Below are positions 16,700 through 26,024 of a DNA stretch of 64,000 bases, one piece after another. Origin of the DNA: JAVJRN01 sp047635055 (lineage in GTDB: Bacteria > Bacteroidota > Bacteroidia > Cytophagales > Cyclobacteriaceae); contig JBLIIJ010000007.1 of the NCBI GenBank assembly GCA_047635055.1, positions 5,530 through 69,529 of the forward strand. The letters are read 5' to 3'. How positions within the stretch are numbered: position 1 is the stretch's first letter; every line of letters begins with the position of its first letter. The notes beneath the pieces were generated by a model. It was not told where the DNA came from and did not search any database. It saw only the letters and a list, made by a program, of their open reading frames with translations. The translations under genes and the position numbers were made by a program.

Positions 16700-18265
16700 T
16701 TACTTAGCGAATGCGACTGCTCTTGTTTCTCTTATTACAGTAACCTTTATCTGTCCTGGATACTGCATTTCTTTTTCTATCTTTTGAGAGATATTAAAGG
16801 AAATTTCTCCTGCTTTTTGATCACTTACATTTTCTGCATCTACCATCACTCGAAGTTCACGTCCTGCTTGAATAGCATAGCATTTGTTTACGCCATCGAA
16901 GCTGTGTGCTACTTCCTCCAAGTCCTTAAGTCGCTTGAGGTATTGTTCCATGATTTCTCGTCTAGCTCCGGGTCGACTACCGGAGATGGCATCACATGCT
17001 TGGACTATAGGAGAGATCATAGATGTCATTTCTATTTCATCATGATGAGCGCCAATAGCGTTGATTATTTGTGGGTTCTCTTTGTATTTCAATGCTAATT
17101 CCATTCCGATGATCGCGTGTGGCTTTTCAGGCTCATCTGGCCAGACTTTGCCAATATCGTGTAACAATCCAGCTCGTTTAGCCATTTTTGCATTAAGGCC
17201 GAGCTCTGAAGCCAATGTAGCACATAGGTTGGCCACCTCTCTAGAGTGCTGGAGTAAATTTTGTCCATAGGAAGACCTAAATCGCATTCTTCCTACCAAC
17301 TTGATTAGTTCAGGGTGCAAACCGTGAATACCAAGGTCTATCACCGTTCTTTCCCCAATCTCGACAATTTCCTCATCGATATTTTTGGTTGTTTTGGCTA
17401 CAATTTCTTCAATTCTGGCTGGGTGAATCCTGCCATCTTGCACGAGTCTATGTAGGGACAATCTTGCAATCTCTCTTCTAACAGGGTCGAACCCTGAAAT
17501 AATGATAGCTTCAGGAGTATCGTCCACAATGATTTCAACACCAGTTGCCGCTTCTAGTGCGCGAATATTTCTTCCTTCACGCCCAATAATCTTTCCTTTT
17601 ATATCATCACTTTCAATATTGAACACTGACACGCAATTCTCTATTGCGTGTTCTGTCGCCGTTCTTTGAATAGTCTGAAGGACTATCTTCTTGGCTTCTT
17701 TTGTGGCAGTCATCTTGGCCTCTTCGATGATGTCTTTGATATGGGCAGAGGCATTGGTTCGTGCCTCATCTTTCAATGCTTCAATCAGCTGATTTCTCGC
17801 TTCGTCGGCTGTGAGCTGAGAGGCTTTTTCCAAGACCTGAATTTGTTGCGTCATAAGCTTGTCATACTCTTCGCGACGCTTTCGGGTAATCTCTATTTGA
17901 GCCGCGAGATTTTCTTTACCCGACTCAAATTCTGCTTCTAATCGTTTGTTCTTTTCAATTTGTTTCGAAAGATTAGCATCTCTTTGCTTTAGTTTATTCT
18001 CATTAGTTATAAGCTGATTTTTCTTTCGATTTGATTCTTCTTCAAATTCTGATTTAAGCTTCAGAAATTTTTCTTTAGCTTCTAAGATTCTGTCTTTCTT
18101 GATACTATCGGCATTTACCTCTGCTTCTTTGAGGATGAGTTTTTTCTCATTTTCAGCCGCCTGTTTAAGTTTGGCAATTGACCGTTTAAGGAGTGTTCTA
18201 TCAACTCCAACCCCGATTATCAGGCCTACGATTCCTATGATCGCGGTATATATGGTATTATCCAT
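16700..18265 (-). CDS. rny: ribonuclease Y
   Basis: A membrane-anchored endoribonuclease that starts mRNA decay. The 521 residues hold an N-terminal membrane helix (about 4-24), a long charged coiled coil (30-200), a KH domain with GKIIGREGRNIR, and an HD domain with HSREVANLC and LLHDIGKV. The length is typical. It is the last gene of a minus-strand group with pheT, a coiled-coil protein and zapA, 75 bp after zapA. Confidence 0.96.
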   Translation of the reverse strand: MDNTIYTAIIGIVGLIIGVGVDRTLLKRSIAKLKQAAENEKKLILKEAEVNADSIKKDRILEAKEKFLKLKSEFEEESNRKKNQLITNENKLKQRDANLSKQIEKNKRLEAEFESGKENLAAQIEITRKRREEYDKLMTQQIQVLEKASQLTADEARNQLIEALKDEARTNASAHIKDIIEEAKMTATKEAKKIVLQTIQRTATEHAIENCVSVFNIESDDIKGKIIGREGRNIRALEAATGVEIIVDDTPEAIIISGFDPVRREIARLSLHRLVQDGRIHPARIEEIVAKTTKNIDEEIVEIGERTVIDLGIHGLHPELIKLVGRMRFRSSYGQNLLQHSREVANLCATLASELGLNAKMAKRAGLLHDIGKVWPDEPEKPHAIIGMELALKYKENPQIINAIGAHHDEIEMTSMISPIVQACDAISGSRPGARREIMEQYLKRLKDLEEVAHSFDGVNKCYAIQAGRELRVMVDAENVSDQKAGEISFNISQKIEKEMQYPGQIKVTVIRETRAVAFAK

Positions 18266-18340
18266 GATGTTGTTTTATTAATTTAACATACATGGTAGGG
18301 ATGAACCAGAAGATTAAAGTATTTGACTATTTAAGCATAT

Positions 18341-18625
18341 TTAAAGAGCGGAAGATAACAGGCTGTTAAGTTGTTTTAGTTGTGCTAAAGCCACCTCATC
18401 TGTTGATGAATAAGCCTCTTCACTTTTCATACGCCCTACCTGACAATCAAATGCGACCATAGCCAGAAGATCTTGATTATCCTCTATGCCGAACTGATTC
18501 TTATAATGTTTTATTTTCTCATTTAGAATCTTTCCGGCTTGTCTTATCCTCTCCTCATCTTCGGGCTTTACTTTCATCGGATACTCTCTGTTTCCGATTT
18601 TTAGTTTTATGGATAATTCTGTCAT
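18341..18625 (-). CDS. zapA: cell division protein ZapA
   Basis: A 94-residue protein with the ZapA pattern: an N-terminal strand region KLKIGNREYPMKV, EERIRQAGKILNEKI, then a C-terminal coiled coil. ZapA bundles FtsZ at the division site. It starts 8 bp after a small coiled-coil gene, and rny follows. Confidence 0.85.
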   Translation of the reverse strand: MTELSIKLKIGNREYPMKVKPEDEERIRQAGKILNEKIKHYKNQFGIEDNQDLLAMVAFDCQVGRMKSEEAYSSTDEVALAQLKQLNSLLSSAL

Positions 18626-18633
18626 TCGATTGC

Positions 18634-18933
18634 TTAAGCTTCACCCAAATGGGCGATGCATTTATCTATTTCCTTGATATACTCGTCAATTACTTCTTTC
18701 AGCTCTGGAGAGGTTTTATCACCATCTACCACGCTCTTTACAATTTTACTAATTTTCACCTTATTTTGAAAGCTCTCAATATTGGCTTCCTTTTCTAAGA
18801 CTCTGGCTTTGAGCTGATTGTTTTCTCCCTTCAGTTCGACAACTTCAGATTGTAAATGGGTATACTCAGACAGCAAGAGCTTGATTTTCCGTTGCAGCGA
18901 ATTGATTTCAGTACGTAAAACTTCGTTACTCAT
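18634..18933 (-). CDS. small coiled-coil protein upstream of zapA
   Basis: A 99-residue protein. Residues 3-55 are a leucine-heptad coiled coil (LQRKIKLLLSEYTHLQSEVVELKGENNQLK), followed by a short helical tail. It directly abuts the pheT stop and lies 8 bp before zapA. The fold and position resemble ZapB-like division factors, but sequence alone does not prove it. Confidence 0.7.
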   Translation of the reverse strand: MSNEVLRTEINSLQRKIKLLLSEYTHLQSEVVELKGENNQLKARVLEKEANIESFQNKVKISKIVKSVVDGDKTSPELKEVIDEYIKEIDKCIAHLGEA

Positions 18934-21339
18934 TTATTTCCTTATAACTGCTCCTGCTTCTCTTTCGAAAGCATTTATGAGACGATTCATTGTCTTATCG
19001 ATGGTTTTATCCGTCAAAGTTTTTTCTTCGTCTTGAAGATAAAAACTTATCGCGTAAGATTTCTTACCTTTTTCAATTTTATCTCCTTCGTAAACACTGA
19101 AGACGTTGCTTCGCGTCAGTAATTTTCGTTCGGATTTCTGTGCAATCTTTTCTATTTCTGTATAAGTAATAGATTTATCTATGACCAAAGAGAGATCTCT
19201 TCTGACTTCTGGGTATTTTGAAATTGATTTAAAATTTAGCTCTAGCTTGGCATGTCTTACACAGGCATTCCAGTCAAGTTCAGCATAAAATACGGGTTGC
19301 TTTAAATCATAATGTCCTTCAATCTTATTATTCAGACGACCAACTTTACCGATTACCTTGTTGTTGGCTTGCAAAGCCAAACCATACTGTAAGGTCTCGT
19401 CTTCCAAAAGGGAAACTTTACTGTACTCAAGATTGAGGTAGTCTGTAAGTGCTGTGATTACACTAGATAAGTCATGGAATTCTACAGGATTGCTCGTATT
19501 TCTCCAAGACTCGTCCTTAGTATTTCCAGTTAGATAAAGAGTTAAGAGTTCTTTTTCCTTATACTTTTCACCTTCAAGAAGATAGGATTTAGAGAATTCA
19601 AAAAACCTTAAGTTCTTTTTCTTTCGGTTGATATTGTAGACAACTGACTCTAACGCTGTGTAAATAGGAGATGTCTTCATTATCCCTAGCTCTTCGCTGG
19701 ACTTATTCAATATTTCTACGGGTTGGCCTTGTCCTAATGGGATTGCTTTGAAATATTCAGGACTGGTCAGTGAGTTGGTTTGTATTTCGTTAAATCCAAC
19801 ACCTGCTAAGAAAGTAGTAATTTTTTCTTGAAGGTTGTGAGGCTCTTTTTCCTTGAAATGTGCCAAAAAGCCTGTCGAAGAAAAGTCATCAAGCGAAATA
19901 TTATTGAAACCGTAAATCCTTAATACTTCTTCAACCAAATCAGCTTCACGTGTTACTTCACTTCTGTAAGGGGGGACAATAGCGATGAAGTTATTTTCTT
20001 CACTATCCGTAACTTTTATGTCTAACCATTCCAAGATTTCTTTAATTCTAGCATTGGGAATTGGTTCCCCTATTAGCGCGCAGATGTTTTGATAGTTGGA
20101 TTCAATAATGCAAGGTTTTATTGGATTAGGGTAAATGTCGATAAAATCTGACGCCAAAAACCCACCTGCAATATCAATAATTAAACTAGCCGCCCATTGT
20201 AATCCGACTAAAGTCATTTCAGGATCAGCACCTCTTTCGAATCTGAATGATGAGTCTGTAGAAATGCTATGTCGAGTTGCTGTATTTCTTACCCAATCTG
20301 CGGAGAAATAGGCACTTTCGAGAAATATGTCAGTGGTGCCTTCCTTTATTCCTGAATCAATTCCGCCGAAAACTCCTGCAAGACACATCCCTTCTTTATT
20401 ATTACAGATCATCAAATCTCTTTCAGACAACTTCCTTTCGACCTCATCCAATGTTTTAAAGGTTGTTCCTTCGGGAAGAGTTTTAACAATGATTTCATCG
20501 CCTACAGCGTCTGCATCAAAGGCGTGCATTGGTTGTCCTAAGGCCATCATTACATAGTTGGTTATGTCAACAACATTATTGATTGGATTTAGACCGACCG
20601 CTTTTAGCTTTTGCTGTATCCAATCGGGCGAGTTGCTGATTTTTAGGCCTCTAATAGTCACCCCAGAGTATCGTGGACAAGCTTCGTGATTTTCAACAGT
20701 AATTTTAATGGGACGTTCTTCTTTTATCTCTGGTTTTAGGTATGAAGGAAATGAGATATCTCTTTTATAATAAGCTTTTAAATCTCTCGCTGTACCCATA
20801 TGAGAAGTGGCGTCTCCTCGATTAGGCGTGAGCCCAATTTCGAAAACGAAATCCGCTCCAGTATCAAATATTTCTTTAGCAGGAGTGCCATTTTCTTTAT
20901 CTGTATCAAGAATAATGATTCCATCGTGAGCAGAGCCAAGTCCTATTTCGTCTTCGGCGCAGATCATACCCCTGGATTCTTCTCCTCTAATCTTGGCTTT
21001 TTTGATTGTAAAAGGTTCTCCTGTATTTGGGTAAATTGTTGTGTTTAGGGTAGCGACAATTACTTTTTGCCCTGCTGCAACGTTGGGAGCACCACAAACA
21101 ATATTCAACAACTCTCCTGAGCCAATGTCAACGGTTGTTTTATTTAATTTGTCGGCGTTGGGATGTGGCTCACAGGTAATAACCTCTCCAATTACCAAGC
21201 CCTCAAGTCCACCTTTGATTTTTTCAACGCTATTTACATGCTCTACTTCTAAGCCTGTTTGAGTTAAAACCTCTCCAATTTCTTCAGGAGACTCTGTGAT
21301 CTGAATGAATTCTTTTAACCAGTTATAAGATATATTCAT
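18934..21339 (-). CDS. pheT: phenylalanyl-tRNA synthetase beta subunit
   Basis: An 801-residue beta chain of the alpha2-beta2 enzyme. The start was set at 21339 because MNISYNWLKEFI is the usual N-terminus; an upstream in-frame ATG at 21396 would add 19 unrelated residues. Domains in order are the EMAP-like tRNA-binding domain (about 40-150), the B3/B4 editing domain, B5, the catalytic-like core and a C-terminal FDX-ACB domain (KYPEVRRDLSLVIDK near 710). The alpha subunit gene is not in the window. Confidence 0.96.
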   Translation of the reverse strand: MNISYNWLKEFIQITESPEEIGEVLTQTGLEVEHVNSVEKIKGGLEGLVIGEVITCEPHPNADKLNKTTVDIGSGELLNIVCGAPNVAAGQKVIVATLNTTIYPNTGEPFTIKKAKIRGEESRGMICAEDEIGLGSAHDGIIILDTDKENGTPAKEIFDTGADFVFEIGLTPNRGDATSHMGTARDLKAYYKRDISFPSYLKPEIKEERPIKITVENHEACPRYSGVTIRGLKISNSPDWIQQKLKAVGLNPINNVVDITNYVMMALGQPMHAFDADAVGDEIIVKTLPEGTTFKTLDEVERKLSERDLMICNNKEGMCLAGVFGGIDSGIKEGTTDIFLESAYFSADWVRNTATRHSISTDSSFRFERGADPEMTLVGLQWAASLIIDIAGGFLASDFIDIYPNPIKPCIIESNYQNICALIGEPIPNARIKEILEWLDIKVTDSEENNFIAIVPPYRSEVTREADLVEEVLRIYGFNNISLDDFSSTGFLAHFKEKEPHNLQEKITTFLAGVGFNEIQTNSLTSPEYFKAIPLGQGQPVEILNKSSEELGIMKTSPIYTALESVVYNINRKKKNLRFFEFSKSYLLEGEKYKEKELLTLYLTGNTKDESWRNTSNPVEFHDLSSVITALTDYLNLEYSKVSLLEDETLQYGLALQANNKVIGKVGRLNNKIEGHYDLKQPVFYAELDWNACVRHAKLELNFKSISKYPEVRRDLSLVIDKSITYTEIEKIAQKSERKLLTRSNVFSVYEGDKIEKGKKSYAISFYLQDEEKTLTDKTIDKTMNRLINAFEREAGAVIRK

Positions 21340-21486
21340 GAATTTATGATTGTCCTTTGCTAATGATCCCTCAATATTGGATAGATATGTTTGCAAAAAT
21401 AAGAAAGCCTGAATGAAGCCTGCTTAATTATTGGATGAAATATTATTGTCAACTTTAAAGTGATAGTATTCCAAAATAGATTTCAC

Positions 21487-22092
21487 TTAGAAGGGGAATT
21501 TCCTTTCACCTGCCTCAATGCTCAGGCTCAGTATGTTTTCTTTTGGAGGAAGAGGGCAGGTAAAACCTTCTCCATATGCGCAGTAGGGGTTATAGGCAAG
21601 GTTGAAATCTAATATTACTTTGTTTGATTTTCCTATTTCAACATCTAAGTATCTACCTCCACCATAAGTAGATTCTCCGCTAGTATTATCGGCAAACCCA
21701 AGAAAGTATTGCTGTAAAGAACCAAAGCCTGTTTGCTTAAGAATGAGCAAGCGACAATCCTTATCTTCAAATCTAAAATTAGCATATGCATATTTTTGAT
21801 ATGCTGATTGCGTTCCGTCACTATTCTGTATAGTGATTCGTTCTCGTTGACTTATTCTCTCCAACTTTGCGTTCACTCTATATTTCGGACTTATACCGAA
21901 ATACTCAGGTGCTGAGAATGTTATTTCTGGTTTTTTAAAAGGGCTGTTGTCTGAAGTACGTAAGTACTGAACTCGATCATCAATTGTTTCTTGAACTTTC
22001 AATATGTAAGATTCACTGTTTCCACCTGAATAAAAGGTGAAAAAGGCGAGTAGAATGAGTCCAATACCGATAACAAACCCGATTTTTTTCAT
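21487..22092 (-). CDS. DUF1684 membrane-anchored protein
   Basis: A 201-residue protein with an N-terminal membrane helix or uncleaved signal (7-20). The DUF1684 core includes YGGGRYLDVE and the C-terminal NPYCAYGEGFTCPLPP..N motif, and it ends with EAGERKFPF. The function of this family is not known to me. The gene is probably monocistronic. Confidence 0.85.
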   Translation of the reverse strand: MKKIGFVIGIGLILLAFFTFYSGGNSESYILKVQETIDDRVQYLRTSDNSPFKKPEITFSAPEYFGISPKYRVNAKLERISQRERITIQNSDGTQSAYQKYAYANFRFEDKDCRLLILKQTGFGSLQQYFLGFADNTSGESTYGGGRYLDVEIGKSNKVILDFNLAYNPYCAYGEGFTCPLPPKENILSLSIEAGERKFPF

Positions 22093-22532
22093 AATTCAAA
22101 ATTGCATTATTTAGCGCGGAATGGCAATCTAATTATTTACTCAAAACTTGAATTCGATTACTAACTGATTACGACGAAACTGAGACTACTTCTGAAATAT
22201 CCTTTTTTGAGCGTCAAATTTGGTTTTGCCTTCAAGTCGAACAACAAGGGTCAAACAGCGGATCAAAAAAAATGCAACAACAATTCGTCGGATAGTAAAA
22301 AGGTAAAGGGTTGCTTAGCGGAAAACTTCAAACCTATGCTCTTGTCCAAACAGTGAAATATTATTTATTTCTGAGGTATTTGTTAATTAGCGCTTGTCCA
22401 TAAAGTCAGAGCCTATTCTAGAGTTTTCAGAATCAAGGCATGTGAGAGAGAGAGAAGTGGAGTTACCTTGTGGCAATGAGCATTTTTTCAATGAACAGAA
22501 CGCAGAGTGTGGACATTATAGACAGACTCCAC
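22093..22532. other. gene-free spacer
   Basis: No gene recognised on either strand. Two inverted-free copies of a CTTGTCCA block (near 22340 and 22387) are the only visible structure. Their spacing is too small to delimit an insertion sequence. Confidence 0.45.
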
Positions 22533-23231
22533 TCAAAGAATAGCCTCGTCTGCAAAGCTAAAAAAACCATGATCAGTGAAAATTAAATGATCCAGAATGG
22601 GTAAATCCAACGTTTTTCCAGCTTGCTTCAGCTTATTCGTTAAATTAATATCGGACTGGCTTGGTTTTTTATTGCCAGAAGGGTGATTATGCAGCAAAAT
22701 AATATAGCTGGCGTTTTTCTCTAAGGCTTTTTTGAAAATTACCTTAGGGTCAGCAAAAGTCCCAGAAAAACCACCAATACTGATTCTTTCTTTGCTTATT
22801 ACGTCATTATTCCGTTTGAGCAAGGTAATCCAGAATTCTTCATGTGGAAGATCGAGGAGTTCTGATTGAAATAAATTGTAAATATCATCAGAACAAGTAA
22901 TTCGAGGTTTAGTAACAGGCTCTGTACTTTTTCTTCTTCTGCCAAGTTCAAGTGCACTGATTATCGATATCGACTTGGCTGGACCCATGCCATCGTATTT
23001 TATCAGGTCTTCAATTGACTTTTTAGATAACTCGTTGAGATCATTACTGTTATCTCTTAAAATCATCTTTGCAAGATCAACTGCACTCATGTGGCGATTG
23101 CCGGATCCTAATAATATAGCAATGAGCTCAGCATCTGATAATACGCTTCGACCTTTGAGTTGCATTTTTTCTCTCGGTCTATCTTCTTCTGCCCATTGAC
23201 AAATGGGATATGACGTCTTCTGTTCTTCCAT
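22533..23231 (-). CDS. radC: RadC-family JAB/MPN-domain protein
   Basis: A 232-residue protein from the ATG at 23231 (MEEQKTSYPICQWAEEDRPREKM); a longer frame from 23291 would run into the rpsT terminator. It has an N-terminal helix-hairpin-helix region (SDAELIAILLGSGN, YDGMGPAKS) and a C-terminal JAMM metal site, HNHPSG..KPSQSD. The historical DNA-repair role is doubtful for this family; metal-dependent hydrolase is the safer statement. Confidence 0.9.
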   Translation of the reverse strand: MEEQKTSYPICQWAEEDRPREKMQLKGRSVLSDAELIAILLGSGNRHMSAVDLAKMILRDNSNDLNELSKKSIEDLIKYDGMGPAKSISIISALELGRRRKSTEPVTKPRITCSDDIYNLFQSELLDLPHEEFWITLLKRNNDVISKERISIGGFSGTFADPKVIFKKALEKNASYIILLHNHPSGNKKPSQSDINLTNKLKQAGKTLDLPILDHLIFTDHGFFSFADEAIL

Positions 23232-23261
23232 TATTTGTGAAAGATAATTAAAAAACAGAAA

Positions 23262-23287
23262 AACCCTAACTCTTACGAGAAAGGGTT
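23262..23287 (-). terminator. intrinsic terminator after rpsT
   Basis: On the minus strand AACCCT pairs with AGGGTT, with an inner CTC/GAG pair and two mismatches, followed by TTTTTCTGTTTTT. Confidence 0.7.
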
Positions 23288-23310
23288 CCATATATCTTTA
23301 TTTTTATGAC

Positions 23311-23565
23311 TTAAGCTATAGAATTTACTTTTTTCGTCAATTTTGACTTGATGTTAGATGCTTTGTTCTTGTGGATAAGATTCTTCTTTGAAAGTTTATC
23401 CACCATCGCAGTAACTTCTTTTAAAAGAGTTTCAGCTTGTGACTTATCTGTTGTTTCTCTCAATCTTTTGATGAAAGTACGAGTTGTTTTGAATTGGTAC
23501 TTATTTCTAAGCCTTTTCGTTTCGCTTGATCTAACTCTCTTTAATGCTGACTTATGGTTTGCCAT
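23311..23565 (-). CDS. rpsT: 30S ribosomal protein S20
   Basis: An 84-residue basic protein binding 16S rRNA. The start was set at 23565 because MANHKSALKRVRSSE is the canonical N-terminus; the in-frame upstream extension is not conserved-looking. SALKR, KRLRNK and HKNKASNIKSKLTKKV fit S20. It is followed by its own terminator, with radC downstream. Confidence 0.95.
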   Translation of the reverse strand: MANHKSALKRVRSSETKRLRNKYQFKTTRTFIKRLRETTDKSQAETLLKEVTAMVDKLSKKNLIHKNKASNIKSKLTKKVNSIA

Positions 23566-23680
23566 ATTTGTGTTTGACTTCTTTCTAAATTCGAAGCGCA
23601 AAGATAGAGTATTACTTTTATTCTGGCAATATCTCTGATTTTTTCTTTACTTTTCTTTACTAGTACTATTTAATAATCTC

Positions 23681-24637
23681 ATGAAATTTAAAATTACGCT
23701 GCTTATCGCCTTCGGTTTTTCGCAATTAGGGTGGGGCTTTTTTGCGCATAAAAAAATTAACAGATTAGCCGTTTTCACTTTGCCACCCGAGATTTTCTTT
23801 TTTTACAAAGAAAATATCAATTATCTGACTGAAAAAGCGGTCAATCCTGATATGCGAAGATATATCATAAAAGAGGAAGCTCCTAGACATTATATTGATC
23901 TTGATGTATATGGAGATAGTGCTGTGTATAAGCTGCCGAGGTATTGGAAAGAGGCTGTAGAGAAGCTCACAGAGGATACATTGAATGCTTATGGTGTAGT
24001 TCCATGGCACATTAATCGAGTCTCTTACCAGCTCTCTTTGGCTTTTTTAAATAAAGACGCGAAATCCATATTACGCTTTTCGGCAGACTTAGGTCATTAC
24101 ATTGCTGATGCAAATGTGCCATTACATACTACGGAGAATTACAATGGTCAATTTACTGGACAATACGGGATTCATGGTTTCTGGGAGTCACGGCTTCCCG
24201 AATTATTCTTCAACAACTACGATTTGCTTTCGGGGAAAGCAAAATATATCGAGAACACTCAGCTTGCCGCTTGGCATGCTGTTGCCCAGGCACACGCCTC
24301 GCTTGACTCGGTTCTTCGTTTTGAAAAAGAGTTAACAGATAAATTTAATAAATCGAAGAAGTACAGTTTTGAAGAAAGAGGCGCGACTACCGTAAAAGTG
24401 TATTCCTACAATTTTTCAGAAGAATATCATGAAAGACTCAATGGGATGGTGGAGCGTAGAATGCTGGCAGCTATTAAAATGGTAGGAGACTTCTGGTACA
24501 CGGCCTGGGTGGACGGAGGACAGCCTGACTTGAAACCCTTGACTCGAAGTATTGAAACAACACAGGACTCTGTAGATATCGTTGCAGAAGGGATTAAACT
24601 TAGAAATCATGAAAGTGGAGAATTAGTCCAAGATTGA
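23681..24637 (+). CDS. secreted zinc-dependent phospholipase C/S1-P1 nuclease-like protein
   Basis: A 318-residue exported protein. It has a signal peptide (1-18, ending GWG), after which WGFFAHKKINRLA gives the N-terminal Trp and His used as metal ligands in this fold. LGHYIADANVPLHTT and GIHGFWESRLPEL supply further His/Asp/Glu ligands. The fold is shared by zinc-dependent phospholipase C and S1/P1 nucleases. The substrate, phospholipid or nucleic acid, cannot be decided. It is divergent from rpsT and probably a single gene. Confidence 0.85.
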   Translation: MKFKITLLIAFGFSQLGWGFFAHKKINRLAVFTLPPEIFFFYKENINYLTEKAVNPDMRRYIIKEEAPRHYIDLDVYGDSAVYKLPRYWKEAVEKLTEDTLNAYGVVPWHINRVSYQLSLAFLNKDAKSILRFSADLGHYIADANVPLHTTENYNGQFTGQYGIHGFWESRLPELFFNNYDLLSGKAKYIENTQLAAWHAVAQAHASLDSVLRFEKELTDKFNKSKKYSFEERGATTVKVYSYNFSEEYHERLNGMVERRMLAAIKMVGDFWYTAWVDGGQPDLKPLTRSIETTQDSVDIVAEGIKLRNHESGELVQD

Positions 24638-24814
24638 TTTTTCCGGAATGGACGAGTGTTTTCATAGAATGTCCTTTACTCTTAATATGATATTTGCAAT
24701 GAAAAGCTTTGCACAACCTATTCATTATGAAAAAATGCTTGTTCACTGGATTATTAATTAAAAATATGATAATAATAGTCAACTTAGTGATGTACGAATT
24801 AAAACATTTCAGCT

Positions 24815-25300
24815 ATGAATCGAACACTTAATGCTTTGACTTTGACTGTTGCTTTCTTTCTGTTTTTTGGCGCATCCGCTCAAATTAAAGGAACACTATT
24901 AATAGAAGCAGACATTCCTCCAAACCTTGTTGCTAAGCACTTTATGAATTACGACAATTCTTCTGCAAGTAAATGGTACAAAGACGGTTCAGAATTTTAT
25001 GTTTCGTTTTTAAACCAAGGCAGGTCTTATATCGCAAAGTATAATAAATCAGGTAGGTTGTTAGTGGAGTCTATTGAAACAGACAAGTTTACCCCACAGC
25101 AAATTGAAAAACACCTAGACTTCAAGTTTGGAAAATATCGAGTATTAGAGGTTTTAGCAATAAGAGATATTCAAAATGATTTAGAATTCTATCAAGTAAA
25201 AGTGAAATCGAAGAGTCGAGGGTTGGTTACGGAATGGTATGATCGTGCTTTGGAACCTACAGATAGTATGGATGGTGTAGGCGTTTTAGCGAAAAATTAA
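24815..25300 (+). CDS. secreted PepSY-like protein, copy 1
   Basis: A 161-residue protein with a clean signal peptide (MNRTLNALTLTVAFFLFFGASAQ). The mature part has a repeated strand-helix pattern with SASKWYKDGSEFYVSFLN and YIAKYNKSGRLL, like the putative beta-lactamase-inhibitor/PepSY-like fold common in Bacteroidota. The role is unknown. A second protein of similar size and pattern follows 177 bp later on the same strand. Confidence 0.65.
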   Translation: MNRTLNALTLTVAFFLFFGASAQIKGTLLIEADIPPNLVAKHFMNYDNSSASKWYKDGSEFYVSFLNQGRSYIAKYNKSGRLLVESIETDKFTPQQIEKHLDFKFGKYRVLEVLAIRDIQNDLEFYQVKVKSKSRGLVTEWYDRALEPTDSMDGVGVLAKN

Positions 25301-25477
25301 TAAAAAATAAGAAGATCATGTTACTAGTGAAATGAGATGAGCAGATCTCTCTTTACGACCAATTATTAACACATGATTCATCGAGATATTAGACCAATTG
25401 ATCGTGTCAATTGCGAAGGATACAAGGAAAATATAGTCATATTCAAATGTAAATTATCAATATAAAATATTTGCGCC

Positions 25478-25954
25478 ATGTTTTTTAAAAATGTACTATC
25501 TCTTAGTTTCTGTTTTTTCTTTATCTTTTCGGTTTGTGGACAGACTGAAACTATTCCTGAAGAAGATGTGAGTCTGGATGTTCAAAAATGGTTTTACTCA
25601 CAATATCCAAAAAGCAGTGAGGCGATATGGGGCAAGGAACATACTGCATCATCCAAGGAAAGGTATAAGGTAGCGTTTGTCTTTGAAAACACTAAAATGT
25701 CTGCTATATATGATAACGAAGGTGATCGTATTTCAGAACAGAAGGAAATAGTAACTCCACATATAACACTGGTTAATTATGTTCAGGATAATTATGAAAA
25801 GCCTAAAATTAAAGAGGTGATATTGAAAACGGATTTTGTTTCCAATGAGATCACATACATAATGGATGTTAAATCCAAAGATAACGGTAATGAAATTTTA
25901 TTATTTGACGAGGATTTTAATCGCGTCATACAAGAGTTTGTATCATCAAACTAA
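25478..25954 (+). CDS. secreted PepSY-like protein, copy 2
   Basis: A 158-residue protein with a signal peptide (FKNVLSLSFCFFFIFSVCGQ). The mature part has the same pattern as its neighbour: SSEAIWGKEH..SKERYKVAFVFEN and AIYDNEGDRI. The two look like diverged paralogues. A bidirectional terminator follows. Function unknown. Confidence 0.65.
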   Translation: MFFKNVLSLSFCFFFIFSVCGQTETIPEEDVSLDVQKWFYSQYPKSSEAIWGKEHTASSKERYKVAFVFENTKMSAIYDNEGDRISEQKEIVTPHITLVNYVQDNYEKPKIKEVILKTDFVSNEITYIMDVKSKDNGNEILLFDEDFNRVIQEFVSSN

Positions 25955-25979
25955 AAAGAGAAGATACGTTTAAACAAAA

Positions 25980-26010
25980 AAAGGTAGCCGAATGGCTACC
26001 TTTTTTTGTT
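25980..26010. terminator. bidirectional terminator between copy 2 and tsf
   Basis: A 10-bp stem AAAGGTAGCC/GGCTACCTTT with a GAAT loop. A-runs on one side and T-runs on the other serve both convergent genes. Confidence 0.9.
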
Positions 26011-26024
26011 TAATAATGCTGAAT

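Noticed and set aside
16589..17098. 169-codon Cys/Tyr/Phe-rich frame opposite the rny 3' end
   Set aside because: It covers the rny coding end and terminator; composition is that of a non-coding complement.
22339..22400. Two CTTGTCCA blocks that might be insertion-sequence ends
   Set aside because: They are direct, only about 47 bp apart, and no transposase sequence lies between or near them.
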